Shown here in pieces: positions 23,884 through 33,007 of a DNA stretch of 44,838 bases; positions within the stretch are counted from its first letter, which is position 1; the number at the start of each line of letters is the position of its first letter. The DNA lies in assembly GCA_017650925.1 (NCBI GenBank), contig JAGCDY010000074.1:1-44838 (forward strand). Reading direction: 5' to 3'. The notes beneath the pieces are model-generated. The model saw only the letters and a list, made by a program, of their open reading frames with translations. It ran no database searches and was not told where the DNA came from. Position numbers and translations under genes: made by a program. This DNA is from a bacterium (lineage in GTDB: Bacteria > Auribacterota > UBA3054).

Positions 23884-25929
23884 TTACTTCCAGTCTACGA
23901 TAGTGTAGGAGTAAGGCTCCAGCTCGCATTCGATAGCGGCGGATCCTATCGTGAGGTTCTCGGCGACCGAAACGGGATGGATGTTCAAAACGAACGCCTT
24001 GCCGTTTGCTTTCGGTATCACTCTCAAAAGATCCTGGCCTTCCACCGTGGGCTTCTTGCCCAAACGGGCGATCAGCTTCTTTATCAGAACGGCCTGGCTC
24101 TTGAAATGATTGGCCAGCATCACGGGGAAGATCTGGGCCGTGCCGGTCCCCTTCCTGACGGAGACGATAGCCGGGCGTCCGGCTTCCGTGCGTCCCAAGG
24201 TCTCGCCCTTCTTGTCGATGTCGATATTTTGGATCGTCTTGCCAAGATAGTATTCCTGGCCTTCATAAAGGACCTTCTCCTGGTCCACGCTCTTTTTGGG
24301 GAAGGTTCCGCCGAGAACTCCCAATTCGTCCGCCAGAACATGGCAGTAATGGTCCGTTTCGTCCTTGGTCGGCAGCGAGCCAATAAGCAGCAGGTTGCCG
24401 CCGGCTTCCACGTAGGCGGCCAGTTTCTCCTGGACTTCCCTTGACATCCAGCGGTCGTTCACGACGACCAGGACGGGATGTTTCAGAAGTTCTTCCAGAG
24501 TCTCGTTTTCGAAATCGACGAGTTTAGGCAAAAAGCCCTGCGACCTTAGGGCGTAGAAAACTTCCGTGGTGGCCGGGCCGACAGGCTTGATGCTGACCAC
24601 TGGCTCCCTCTTCACGCCCAGGGCGATGTCATAGACGGCAGCGGAGCGGAAATCATCCGCGTGCTTTTCTATTTCGGAAAAGGAGCGCTTGATCGCATCG
24701 AAGGAAGGCCTTCTCGTTCCGTTCTGATCAACCGGAGCCTGCCAGTTGTGGTCGGTCCCGTAGAAGCCCAGCCCCTGCCTGTTGCTGCCGGAGCCCCAGA
24801 GATACATGTTGAGACCCTTGTAGCCGCCCGCGGCCGCCCAAACGTTCCAGATGAAAAGCTCGGGGGCGTAGACTCTGGGAAAGTCGAACCAATATCCGCT
24901 CTCCTGCTCTATCACCCAGGGGGTGCTGTTCAAGATGCTTTTGAGATACTCGGGGCCGTACTCGCAGAAATATGTGCCGCTGGTAAGATTCAGATTACCG
25001 CTCATGGAGTAGTAGCAGTCCACTCCGATATTGAGCCAGGGGTTCAGCTCCTTGTTTTTGATATGCAATGAAAGCGCGCGCGGACAATAAGCGTTGTGCG
25101 TCATGGGCGTCGTTATGCCGCAACCTTCCAGAATGTCCCTCAGCTTCTGGAAATACTTCGGATAATAGCAGCCGTAGTAGTATTCCCTGCGCTCGATCTC
25201 GTAGAGGGTCTTGTTCGCCTGCTCGAGCATATAGGGAGGGATCCTCGAGAAATCGCCGAAGCTGCAGCCGTAGACATTGTTGATCTTTTCAAGCGTTCCG
25301 TATTTTTCCCTGAGGTAGGTCGGCCAAATGCCGTCCTTTTTCTCGAGGCCCAGGTTGACGGGATTTTCGTCGCTGAAGTCGTCGCCGGGCACTTCGTTGC
25401 AAAGCTGCGTCATGACGACGAAGCCATTGGGCGCCTGGTAAGGCTTGATGACTTCCGATACGGCCGCGTACCATTTCTCGACGGCGGCGAGAAAATCCGC
25501 GTTCATGTGCGCGACGGCGTTGACGGCCGAGCTGGGAATGTATTCCCCGTCCTCATAGCGCATGACCACGCTCTGGGGATTCTTCTTGGTGAACCATTTC
25601 GGGATCCCGAGGTCTGTGGCCTCGGCGTAAATATAGGGGCCCGGTCGCCAGTAGCAGAGAAGCCCGCTCTTTTTCACCAGTTCCAGGAAAGCCACGAGAT
25701 CGTTGCAGGGATGATAAAGCCCGGTGAAGTCGAAACGGCCTTCCTCCGGTTCGTGCACGAGCCAGGGGGTGTAGAAGGAGACGGCGTTGCAGCCGGCTTC
25801 CTTCACGCTATTCAGAACTTTTTCCCAGTTTTCCCTCGGTGTCCTGAAATAATGGACTTCCGCGGAGGTAAGGAAGATCTCCTTTCCGTCGAGGAAAAAC
25901 GAGCCTTTTTCAATCTTTAATTCCGCCAT
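23884..25929 (-). CDS. GH35/GH42-like beta-galactosidase
   Basis: A 681-residue intracellular glycoside hydrolase without signal peptide. The TIM-barrel N-terminus resembles GH35 (AEVHYFRTPRENWEKVL, HEPEEGRFDFTG, WRPGPYIYAEATDLGIPKWF). The likely acid/base is Glu179 in QLCNE. The likely nucleophile is Glu341 or Glu343 in IEQESGYW, which looks more like GH42. About residues 420-600 resemble the GH42 trimerisation (glutamine-amidotransferase-like) domain, with NDRWMSREVQEKLAAYVEAGG. A small beta domain ends the protein. Galactosidase activity is the family expectation; other beta-linked sugars are possible. It lies 9 bases after the GH2 gene, so both enzymes probably act on the same imported oligosaccharide. 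No Shine-Dalgarno is evident. Confidence 0.8.
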   Translation of the reverse strand: MAELKIEKGSFFLDGKEIFLTSAEVHYFRTPRENWEKVLNSVKEAGCNAVSFYTPWLVHEPEEGRFDFTGLYHPCNDLVAFLELVKKSGLLCYWRPGPYIYAEATDLGIPKWFTKKNPQSVVMRYEDGEYIPSSAVNAVAHMNADFLAAVEKWYAAVSEVIKPYQAPNGFVVMTQLCNEVPGDDFSDENPVNLGLEKKDGIWPTYLREKYGTLEKINNVYGCSFGDFSRIPPYMLEQANKTLYEIERREYYYGCYYPKYFQKLRDILEGCGITTPMTHNAYCPRALSLHIKNKELNPWLNIGVDCYYSMSGNLNLTSGTYFCEYGPEYLKSILNSTPWVIEQESGYWFDFPRVYAPELFIWNVWAAAGGYKGLNMYLWGSGSNRQGLGFYGTDHNWQAPVDQNGTRRPSFDAIKRSFSEIEKHADDFRSAAVYDIALGVKREPVVSIKPVGPATTEVFYALRSQGFLPKLVDFENETLEELLKHPVLVVVNDRWMSREVQEKLAAYVEAGGNLLLIGSLPTKDETDHYCHVLADELGVLGGTFPKKSVDQEKVLYEGQEYYLGKTIQNIDIDKKGETLGRTEAGRPAIVSVRKGTGTAQIFPVMLANHFKSQAVLIKKLIARLGKKPTVEGQDLLRVIPKANGKAFVLNIHPVSVAENLTIGSAAIECELEPYSYTIVDWK

Positions 25930-25938
25930 AAACTTGCT

Positions 25939-28539
25939 TTATTTTGATTTATTGGTCAGGTATCTTATTATCTTATCAAAAAGGTACGTCCCGAAGACAT
26001 TGTTCGGGAATCCCGAGGCTTCCCTGCCTCTTCCTCCGGAAAGTTTGAGCGTCGTAGCGATGAGCGTTCCCTTCCCGTAGGAATATTCCGCCAGGTACTC
26101 CGCAGCTTTCCAGTTTCTAGCGTCGCAGCGCCTCAATACGGGGTGTTTCATGGAGAAGCCCGTATCTGATACCTCTTTTGCGCATATGGCCCTTTCCGGG
26201 GCGACTGAGAAGTATCTGAGGTCCTCCGTGAAGCCGGAGCGCTTAAGCCCGGAAAAAATGGGATGCGGATAACTCACGGGGAAACTCTCGCGCCAGAAAG
26301 AGACCTCCTCCGTCGGGAAAGCGGGATCGCTCCCCTGCATAAGGAAAACCTTCCCTCCCTCGCGGAGGAATTTCCTGACAAACTCGTCAAGCTGGTCCGT
26401 TACGATGATCTTCGCCCCTTCCTTCACGCCTTTCATTCCCCTGAAAACGCTGGTGTGGTCTCTGAGCAGAAAGTTTTCGCTTCCTGTTTTCGGTTTGGGA
26501 TAAACGAAGATCGGCCAGAAATTGCTGTAATTCCCAAGACTGGCCGTCAGTTTCAGGTTGGCAGGGGCGGACACTTCCGGAAGGATCGCGTTGAAATAAC
26601 AGACTTCCTTTATTTCGCCTCTTTCTACTTTCGGCAGCAGGCGCTCCTCCCACAGGATCAGCTTTTCGTTATCGTCGCGCAGTTCCAGCCGCAGGGTCTC
26701 CCCTTGAAGATCGGACCCGGAGTAATTGGAGAGAAGGATGTGCAGATCGTAGGGAGCGCCGCTCCAGAAGCTGTAGCGGTCTTTCGGGCAGACGCGGTCG
26801 CCGCAGATCCAGGTCCTTCTCAGATCCCAAGCGGGCAAAAGCACCACGTCGCTGTTGAAACGGATGAATTCCTCGGGCGGGAATTTCATGTTGCCCAAGT
26901 CGTCGAAGAGTCCGCTGGTCGCGATCGGAACATCCCTTATCGCGGTTATGTCGTAGCCCGAGATCTCCCTGTAGCTCCGCGTCTCTTCCACGGTCACTTT
27001 GCGGTGTGTCAGGGCATGGTCTGCCGAGGCCGCCCTTAATTTTTCAAAGTCTTTCCTTAAATCTTTAAACACCTTCTCGAAGGTGTCGAGATAGAAATCA
27101 GGTTTCAGTTTTTTTATGGGATTGCTTTTAACGTTCCCGCTTTCCCACCAGAGGGAAGACGCCTTTTTCCCCTCCCTGACTTTTTTCAGGTTCCTTAAGG
27201 TATCGCTGTCGCAGTATTCGCCGAAGAGCCAGGGTTTCCCGGCGCGGTACGACGGCGTGAAATGATCGATTAGGTCCTCCATGTTCTGGAGTTCCCCGTA
27301 GAAATGATAGTCGAAGAAATCGCCGTAGGATACTTTCAATCCGCCGTAGCATTCGCCGGAACCGGAATTGTCTTTTACGGGAACGCCGAGCTTCTTTTTC
27401 AGTTTGAGATACGTCTCCTTCAGGATGTCCGCTTTGACAACGGAATTCATCTCGCAGCCCAAAGTCAGAAGGGCGACGCAGGGGTGTCCCAAGAGTTCCC
27501 CGCCAATGGCGTCGTACTCTCTTCTGATCCTGCTCTCCAATTCGGGACTCGCTTCGGGAAGCCACAAAGGAAACTCTATCCAGCAGAGCATCCCCTCTTC
27601 GTCGCAGATGTCGAGGTATTTTTTGCGCGGGATGTAGAGGCAGTGCTTTACGGCGTTGAAGCCCATTTTTTTGAGAGCCCTCACTTCGGCGCGGATGGCG
27701 TCCTCAACAGGATTCGGCGCGATAATTTCGTCGTAGAAGCCCCAGTGAAGGATCCCCCGCCAATAGATAGGATCCCCGTTGAGGAGCAGCGCATTGTCCT
27801 TGCAGCAGATCTCCCGGCGCGCCCAAAAGGTCTTGCCTTCCAAGCGGTCTTTGGCGCCTTTTATTTTGAAACTTATCTCATAGCGTTTGGGGTTTTCGGG
27901 AGACCATTTCTCCATCCGGCCGGAATTCAGCGGGACCACTATCTCTCTAGTGCCTTTTTTCAGCTCCCACTTCCCTCTTATTTCCCTGAGTCCTTTTATC
28001 TTCCCTTCCAGGTAATAGACGCCTTCTTTTTTTATTTCCAGTTCGAGTTTCAGCGAACAGTTGTCGGCGTAACAGCGGTTAAGAAGCGCTTCGTCATAGC
28101 CCTCCAAGGTTATATCGTCCCAGATCCCGCCGAATGTGCAGCAGACGTCCGGCACGAAACCGGAGAGCACTTTTCTCAGAGGATACGGGTCGCCGTCGTA
28201 ATAGCCTGGCTTGGCGATTTTGAAAACAAGCTCGTTCTCGCCGTCAACTAGGAAGCGCGTGACGTCGAAAGAAAATTCATTCCACAAACCTTCATGGGCG
28301 CCGACCTTCCTTCCGTTGAGTGTGATCTCGCAAAAGTAGCTGACGGCCTTGCAGCGCAGAAGGTAAAATTTGAAACGCTTCTTAAGGGAAAAAGTTTTTT
28401 TCAGCGTGAAGAAGCCGCCGAAGTCTTTTCTTTCCGTAAATCTCTCGACCGCGCCGGGAACCCTCACCGCGAATTTTTCGCCGTCCATATTGGCCTGCCA
28501 GACGCCTCCGAGATCGATGATGTTCGAAATGATCTTCAT
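25939..28539 (-). CDS. Glycoside hydrolase family 2 protein
   Basis: An 866-residue cytoplasmic enzyme. An N-terminal sugar-binding jelly roll (about 10-150, with CEITLNGRKVGAHEG), an Ig-like domain (about 155-260), a TIM barrel (about 265-520) and extra C-terminal domains are seen. Glu363 in TLGCEMNS is the expected acid/base and Glu441 in WLFGEYCD the expected nucleophile. The residue before the acid/base is Cys where GH2 enzymes normally have Asn. Family members are beta-galactosidases, -glucuronidases and -mannosidases; the specificity is open. The ATG overlaps the recX stop (ATGA), so it is translated as part of the recA transcript unless an internal promoter exists. Confidence 0.85.
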   Translation of the reverse strand: MKIISNIIDLGGVWQANMDGEKFAVRVPGAVERFTERKDFGGFFTLKKTFSLKKRFKFYLLRCKAVSYFCEITLNGRKVGAHEGLWNEFSFDVTRFLVDGENELVFKIAKPGYYDGDPYPLRKVLSGFVPDVCCTFGGIWDDITLEGYDEALLNRCYADNCSLKLELEIKKEGVYYLEGKIKGLREIRGKWELKKGTREIVVPLNSGRMEKWSPENPKRYEISFKIKGAKDRLEGKTFWARREICCKDNALLLNGDPIYWRGILHWGFYDEIIAPNPVEDAIRAEVRALKKMGFNAVKHCLYIPRKKYLDICDEEGMLCWIEFPLWLPEASPELESRIRREYDAIGGELLGHPCVALLTLGCEMNSVVKADILKETYLKLKKKLGVPVKDNSGSGECYGGLKVSYGDFFDYHFYGELQNMEDLIDHFTPSYRAGKPWLFGEYCDSDTLRNLKKVREGKKASSLWWESGNVKSNPIKKLKPDFYLDTFEKVFKDLRKDFEKLRAASADHALTHRKVTVEETRSYREISGYDITAIRDVPIATSGLFDDLGNMKFPPEEFIRFNSDVVLLPAWDLRRTWICGDRVCPKDRYSFWSGAPYDLHILLSNYSGSDLQGETLRLELRDDNEKLILWEERLLPKVERGEIKEVCYFNAILPEVSAPANLKLTASLGNYSNFWPIFVYPKPKTGSENFLLRDHTSVFRGMKGVKEGAKIIVTDQLDEFVRKFLREGGKVFLMQGSDPAFPTEEVSFWRESFPVSYPHPIFSGLKRSGFTEDLRYFSVAPERAICAKEVSDTGFSMKHPVLRRCDARNWKAAEYLAEYSYGKGTLIATTLKLSGGRGREASGFPNNVFGTYLFDKIIRYLTNKSK

Positions 28540-28886
28540 TCCCGCTCCGGATCCCTCATCACTTCCGCGGCTTCGCAGAGATACTCTTCTATGAGATCCT
28601 CGTCGAAGCCTTTTCGCGCAAGAAAAGCCGCAAGCGATGAAAGCGTCGACGGTTTCAGCTCTTTCCCTTTTTTCAGGAGGTATTCCCTAGCCGCCGTCCT
28701 CAGCGCCTCGCGGTCGTTGCCGGCTATCTTGATAAGCCCAAGTTCGACCAGGCGCGCGGCCGCGGCGCGGCTCTCATCAGGAGAGTAGCCGCGGCGCGTC
28801 AGTCTTTCGGTCATTTCCTTTTCGGAATAGTCGCGCACTGCCAGGAGCTCAGCTCCCAGCCGCACGGCGTCCTTATTTGGACTCAT
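28536..28886 (-). CDS. recX: RecX, regulator of RecA
   Basis: A 116-residue, mostly helical protein of the RecX family, which binds RecA filaments and modulates their activity. Features are the N-terminal [20 protein letters not shown] segment and repeated three-helix modules ([22 protein letters not shown]). It is shorter than the usual 150-residue RecX, having lost part of the repeat array. The start overlaps the recA stop (ATGA), and the stop overlaps the GH2 start. Identity relies on weak family sequence plus position after recA. Confidence 0.82.
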   Translation of the reverse strand: MSPNKDAVRLGAELLAVRDYSEKEMTERLTRRGYSPDESRAAAARLVELGLIKIAGNDREALRTAAREYLLKKGKELKPSTLSSLAAFLARKGFDEDLIEEYLCEAAEVMRDPERE

Positions 28887-29938
28887 TTTTCCTTTTTGCT
28901 TTCCTTGGTCTCTTCTTTCTCGGGCAGGTCGCCTTTGAGGAGACCGTACTTCTCCCTGATCATGCCTTCCACTTTCTTGGCAAAATCGGGATCGTTCTTA
29001 AGGTATTCCTTGCAGGCGTCGCGGCCCTGGGCCAGGCGCTGGTCGCCGAAGGAGAACCAGGCGCCGCGCTTCTGGATGATGTCCATAGCGGTGGCGACGT
29101 CGACGAGCGTTCCCTCGTAGGAGATGCCTTCGTCGTACATGATGTCGAACTCGGCTTCCTGGAAGGGCGCGGCCACTTTGTTCTTCACGACTTTAACTTT
29201 GGCGCGGATGCCGTTGGAGTTTCCTTCGTTGTCTTTCAAGGTACTCATCCTGCGGATGTCGAGTCGGCAGGAGGAGTAGAACTTCAGCGCGCGGCCGCCG
29301 GTCGTCGTTTCGGGGTTGCCGAACATCACGCCGATCTTCTCCCTGATCTGGTTGATGAAGATGCAGGCGCAGCGGGAGCGGCCGATTATGGAAGTGAGTT
29401 TCCTCAGAGCCTGCGACATCAGTCTCGCCTGCAGTCCGACGAAGGAGTCACCGATCTCGCCCTGGATCTCAGCCTTGGGGACAAGAGCGGCCACGGAGTC
29501 GATGACGACGACGTCCACGGCGTTCGAGCGAACGAGAGTCTCGGCGATGGAAAGCGCGTCCTCTCCGCAGTCAGGCTGGGAAATGAGGAGGCTGTCCAGG
29601 TCGACGCCTATACGCCTGGCGTAACCGGGATCGACCGCGTGCTCGGCGTCGATGTAAGCAGCCACGCCGCCCATCTTCTGGGCGTTGGCCACCACGCTCA
29701 AAGCCAGAGTTGTCTTGCCGCTTGATTCGGGGCCGTAGACTTCCGTGATCCTGCTCCTCGGAATGCCGCCCACGCCAAGAGCCAGATCCAGCGTCAGGGC
29801 GCCCGTCGGAATGACGGGAATGTTAGCCACATGGTTTTCCCCGAGGCGCATGATCGACCCCTGGCCGAACTGCTTCTCGATCTGTCCGATGGCAGCTTCC
29901 AAGGCCTTCAGTTTTTCATTTTTTTCAGCTGTTGCCAT
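28883..29938 (-). CDS. recA: RecA recombinase
   Basis: A 351-residue RecA that forms filaments on single-stranded DNA and drives strand exchange and the SOS response. Walker [10 protein letters not shown] is near residue 67, VVIDSVAAL carries Walker B, and the L2 region [10 protein letters not shown] is intact. The C-terminus is Lys/Glu-rich as usual. An AGGAG site precedes the ATG at 29938. There is no LexA-like palindrome in the 20-base gap to pncC, and the gene lies within a compact minus-strand series, so it may depend on an upstream promoter. Confidence 0.98.
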   Translation of the reverse strand: MATAEKNEKLKALEAAIGQIEKQFGQGSIMRLGENHVANIPVIPTGALTLDLALGVGGIPRSRITEVYGPESSGKTTLALSVVANAQKMGGVAAYIDAEHAVDPGYARRIGVDLDSLLISQPDCGEDALSIAETLVRSNAVDVVVIDSVAALVPKAEIQGEIGDSFVGLQARLMSQALRKLTSIIGRSRCACIFINQIREKIGVMFGNPETTTGGRALKFYSSCRLDIRRMSTLKDNEGNSNGIRAKVKVVKNKVAAPFQEAEFDIMYDEGISYEGTLVDVATAMDIIQKRGAWFSFGDQRLAQGRDACKEYLKNDPDFAKKVEGMIREKYGLLKGDLPEKEETKESKKEK

Positions 29939-29958
29939 AATTTATCTCCTGGTGTTTT

Positions 29959-30450
29959 TTAAATAATTTCTTCCCAGATCATGGAAAGCGCCTCCATGAT
30001 CGTCAAATGCCTGATGTCTTCCCTGCTGCCCTTGAAGTGGAAGCATTTCGTCTTCGTCTCGTAAGACAGCGCAATTCCGATCCAGACGGTCCCGACGGGA
30101 TTGTCAGAACCGTCGCCGTCCGGGCCGGCGATGCCGGTTATAGAGACAGCAAGATCCGTGTCGAAAATTCTCCTTGCCCCTTCGGCCATGGCGGCCGCGC
30201 ATTCCTTGCTTACGGCGCCTTTCTCGGAAAGGATCTCCTCGCTCACTCCCAGAAGGCCCGTTTTGATCTCGTTCTGGTAAGCTACCGCCGAACCCTTGAA
30301 CCAGGAGGAGCTGCCGGGAACGGAGACGAAGCAGGCGGAAAGGCCTCCGCCGGTGCAGGACTCAGCGGTGCTGATAGTCACGCCCCTGAACTTCATGGCT
30401 TCCCCGATCTTGGCAGCCTGTTCTGTTTCCCTCGGCCCGTAGATCATCAT
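29959..30450 (-). CDS. pncC: Nicotinamide-nucleotide amidase (CinA C-terminal domain protein)
   Basis: A 163-residue stand-alone CinA C-terminal domain, which deamidates NMN to NaMN in pyridine nucleotide recycling. The active-site block STAESCTGGGLSA (Ser and Thr near 27-35), the GAVS segment, ITGIAGPDG and NPVGTVWIG are all present. The N-terminal COG1058 domain of full-length CinA is missing, as in many proteobacterial PncC. The cinA-recA linkage is common in bacteria and supports co-transcription. The start overlaps the stop of the upstream membrane protein gene. Confidence 0.93.
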   Translation of the reverse strand: MMIYGPRETEQAAKIGEAMKFRGVTISTAESCTGGGLSACFVSVPGSSSWFKGSAVAYQNEIKTGLLGVSEEILSEKGAVSKECAAAMAEGARRIFDTDLAVSITGIAGPDGDGSDNPVGTVWIGIALSYETKTKCFHFKGSREDIRHLTIMEALSMIWEEII

Positions 30451-32987
30451 TCCGCCGCCTCACTTAGAACATTGGTGACGGCCGGCTGCCAGGAATCGAG
30501 CGCAACTGCCACGCCAAGCTCCCGGTCGTCCGCGAAACCATAGTGCCTCGGCATCCATTGCCTGGAGGCTATCAGTTCCACCAGGTTGGTCTTTCTCAAA
30601 GGAATGTCATCCGGTATGTCATACTCAAAAGAGCGCCACAGTTTGTCGGCCAAAACCACAGTGTCAAGATAATGGCCGTTTACGTAGATCGCCGCTGACA
30701 GAGGATAATAGCGCAGGAAAGGATTGCCCGCCCTCAGTTTCAGCCTGAAGTCGCGGCGGTTACCCAAATACTCGAAATGGGCCTGTGCCTTCGTCCAGGA
30801 GAAGACTACGCCCCTGGGATCGGTCTCCTTGTTGTAAAAACCGCCTTCCGGGTCTTTTTCTTTGTGCCAGCGGATATTGCTCATGGCTACGCCCAGAGTC
30901 CTCTCGTCCCCCGGTACGCCGTAGTCGCAGGGGCTCCAGGTCTTCTCGCACGCGAGGCGGAAAGTCACGCACTGGTCGGCCACCGAGTCGAAAGGCAGGG
31001 CATATCCGACAGGCACCGTCACCTTGCAGGCTTCTCCGGGAGCTGAAAGCATAACGTTCGTCAAGGCTTCGCCGTTGACAAAGACGGTGACCTTCTGCGG
31101 ATCCTCCGTAAGTTTCGGGAAATTGCTGATCAGTTCGAAGGAAGCGTAGTTGTTCATTTTCTTGACGCACAAGACGCCGTTCTTGCCGCACCATCTCCAG
31201 GGCCTGGATTGGGCGTGCCAGTTTTCCCAGGCGAAGAATCCCTCCTCGCCGACGGCGCCGATGGAAGCCCTTCTCCGCTCGCTGTTGAGGTCTTTAGAGT
31301 TCAGTTCGCGATAATACAGGAAAGAGGCGCCGGACAAGAGCAGGACGCCTATGAAAGCCATCATCCTGGCCTCGTTGTGAAGCCTTATGAAGGAGCGTGA
31401 CCGGGAACCGAGATAAGCAAGAGAAAAGCCCAGGAGAATATGCCAGGAGACGTTCACTTCCATCACTTCCTGGTGCACGCCGAGGAAAAGGAGCGTCGCG
31501 AAAACGGGAAGCGGCAGGAAAACAGTCCAGAGCTTGGCAAGCTCCTCTTCCTCGCCCCGCAGCTTCAGCCAGGCCGCGGCGAAAGAAAGGAATACGCCGC
31601 CCATGAAAAGCAAAAGGCCGATCATTCCGAAAAGGCCGCTCTCCGCCTTGACTTGCAGATAAAAGTTACAGGCGTTGTCCGGGGCCCTCAGATTCTCCTC
31701 CTCGTACTTGGCGAAATTGGGAAGCTCCACGACGAAGCTGCCGATGCCCACGCCGGACGGCCAGGTCCTCTCCGCGGTCAGCTGGGCGTACCTCGGGTAT
31801 AGCTGGCGCCTGCCGTCGTTGAAGATCCTCAGTATGCTGCCGGAATTCCTTATGCTGCGGATGTCCTTTTTCAGCCTTCTCTGCAAGGCCGGGCTTTTCG
31901 TCGTCCCCGTCAGGATCGTGTCGGCCTTCTTAACAAGGAACATGCTGTACATCCCCGCGCCGCTCGCCAAAACTATGAGAGCGAGCGCGACGATCGCGAC
32001 CCTGACGAGCGGCCGCGCCCTGAGGACGGTCTTGGTGTTGATGAAAAAGCCGACCGCGAAAAGGAAAATTGCGACCACGATCGCGAGGAAACCGCTGCGG
32101 GAACCGGAAAAATTGATGCCGAAAACGCAGAGAACGAGCCAGACCAGAAGGAGCGCGGGCCAAACGTAGCCTTTCTCCTTTTTCCAGGAGGCAAGAAAAG
32201 CCAGACCGAAAGAAAAAGCCAATCCCAAAACCACTCCGAGAGCGTTGGGATCCTGGCAGGTCCCGTTCACTCTTCCCATCCTTACCCAATAGAAGGAGCG
32301 GTTGGCGCAGAACTCGATGGAAAAATAGCGTTGGAAAAAAGCCGCCGCGAGGGCTATGGTGCAGCCAGCGGCGAAAAACAGCCACATCCTGAAATAGAAC
32401 TTCAATATGTTCCTTCCCGCCCTCTCCTCAAGGTTCGCCAGACGGTGGGCGAAGGGGATCAGCATCAATCCGGCGATCAACTGGGTGGCGTTGAAGGTGA
32501 TGTATATCAGCGCCTTTTCCCTGGTCCATTCCTTGTCGTTGACTATCTGCGAGAAAAAAGCCTTGTTGCCGAGGACCCAGTCCGGGGCGTAGCGGGTGAC
32601 GCTGGCAAATATGCCGATAAGAGCGACGAAAAGCCAGAGCGTCCATCCTATGTGGCCGGGAAAAGGCTCGTAAGCCTCCTTCGAAAAGAGCTCGTGCCAG
32701 CAAAGTCCCGAAAGGACGGCCAGAAGGACGAAGACGTGCATCGGATGCGTGCTGCCTCCGGTGGCGAGCAAAGGAATGGCGACCAAAAAGGGCGCCGTGA
32801 AAAGCAGAAGGGAAAAAGCCCACTTAGGCCGCCACAGGGCAAAAACGAAGCCCAAGAACGCAAGGGAGACGAGAGGCGGCCAGACGAAGACGTTGCCGGG
32901 GGCGAACCGGCTGTAAAGAGCCGCGTCCCACCCCAAGAAGAGCGAGCCCAGAAGGAACAGCGAAACTTTACACACCAAGTTAACCAT
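30447..32987 (-). CDS. O-antigen ligase/polymerase-like membrane protein with C-terminal beta domains
   Basis: An 846-residue protein. About twelve hydrophobic segments occupy residues 5-560, with the O-antigen ligase family (Wzy_C) pattern: NGTCQDPNALGVVLG near 240, a periplasmic loop with ERTWPSGVGIGSFVVE near 400, and further helices. The last 280 residues are soluble, probably periplasmic, and contain two similar blocks about 130 residues apart (CDYGVPGDERTLGVA near 685 and RHYGFADDRELGVA near 815), suggesting a duplicated beta-sandwich of the kind seen in sugar-processing membrane enzymes. Ligation or polymerisation of an envelope glycan is inferred. No Shine-Dalgarno is seen; it begins 20 bases after the sigma factor stop. 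Confidence 0.82.
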   Translation of the reverse strand: MVNLVCKVSLFLLGSLFLGWDAALYSRFAPGNVFVWPPLVSLAFLGFVFALWRPKWAFSLLLFTAPFLVAIPLLATGGSTHPMHVFVLLAVLSGLCWHELFSKEAYEPFPGHIGWTLWLFVALIGIFASVTRYAPDWVLGNKAFFSQIVNDKEWTREKALIYITFNATQLIAGLMLIPFAHRLANLEERAGRNILKFYFRMWLFFAAGCTIALAAAFFQRYFSIEFCANRSFYWVRMGRVNGTCQDPNALGVVLGLAFSFGLAFLASWKKEKGYVWPALLLVWLVLCVFGINFSGSRSGFLAIVVAIFLFAVGFFINTKTVLRARPLVRVAIVALALIVLASGAGMYSMFLVKKADTILTGTTKSPALQRRLKKDIRSIRNSGSILRIFNDGRRQLYPRYAQLTAERTWPSGVGIGSFVVELPNFAKYEEENLRAPDNACNFYLQVKAESGLFGMIGLLLFMGGVFLSFAAAWLKLRGEEEELAKLWTVFLPLPVFATLLFLGVHQEVMEVNVSWHILLGFSLAYLGSRSRSFIRLHNEARMMAFIGVLLLSGASFLYYRELNSKDLNSERRRASIGAVGEEGFFAWENWHAQSRPWRWCGKNGVLCVKKMNNYASFELISNFPKLTEDPQKVTVFVNGEALTNVMLSAPGEACKVTVPVGYALPFDSVADQCVTFRLACEKTWSPCDYGVPGDERTLGVAMSNIRWHKEKDPEGGFYNKETDPRGVVFSWTKAQAHFEYLGNRRDFRLKLRAGNPFLRYYPLSAAIYVNGHYLDTVVLADKLWRSFEYDIPDDIPLRKTNLVELIASRQWMPRHYGFADDRELGVAVALDSWQPAVTNVLSEAAE

Positions 32988-33007
32988 AATATTAGGATTA
33001 TACCATA

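Noticed and set aside
32997-33002. TATAAT box just before the O-antigen ligase-like gene as a leaderless promoter
   Set aside because: It lies only about 9 bases before the ATG and has no -35 partner at 17 bases; it may be chance in an AT-rich gap.
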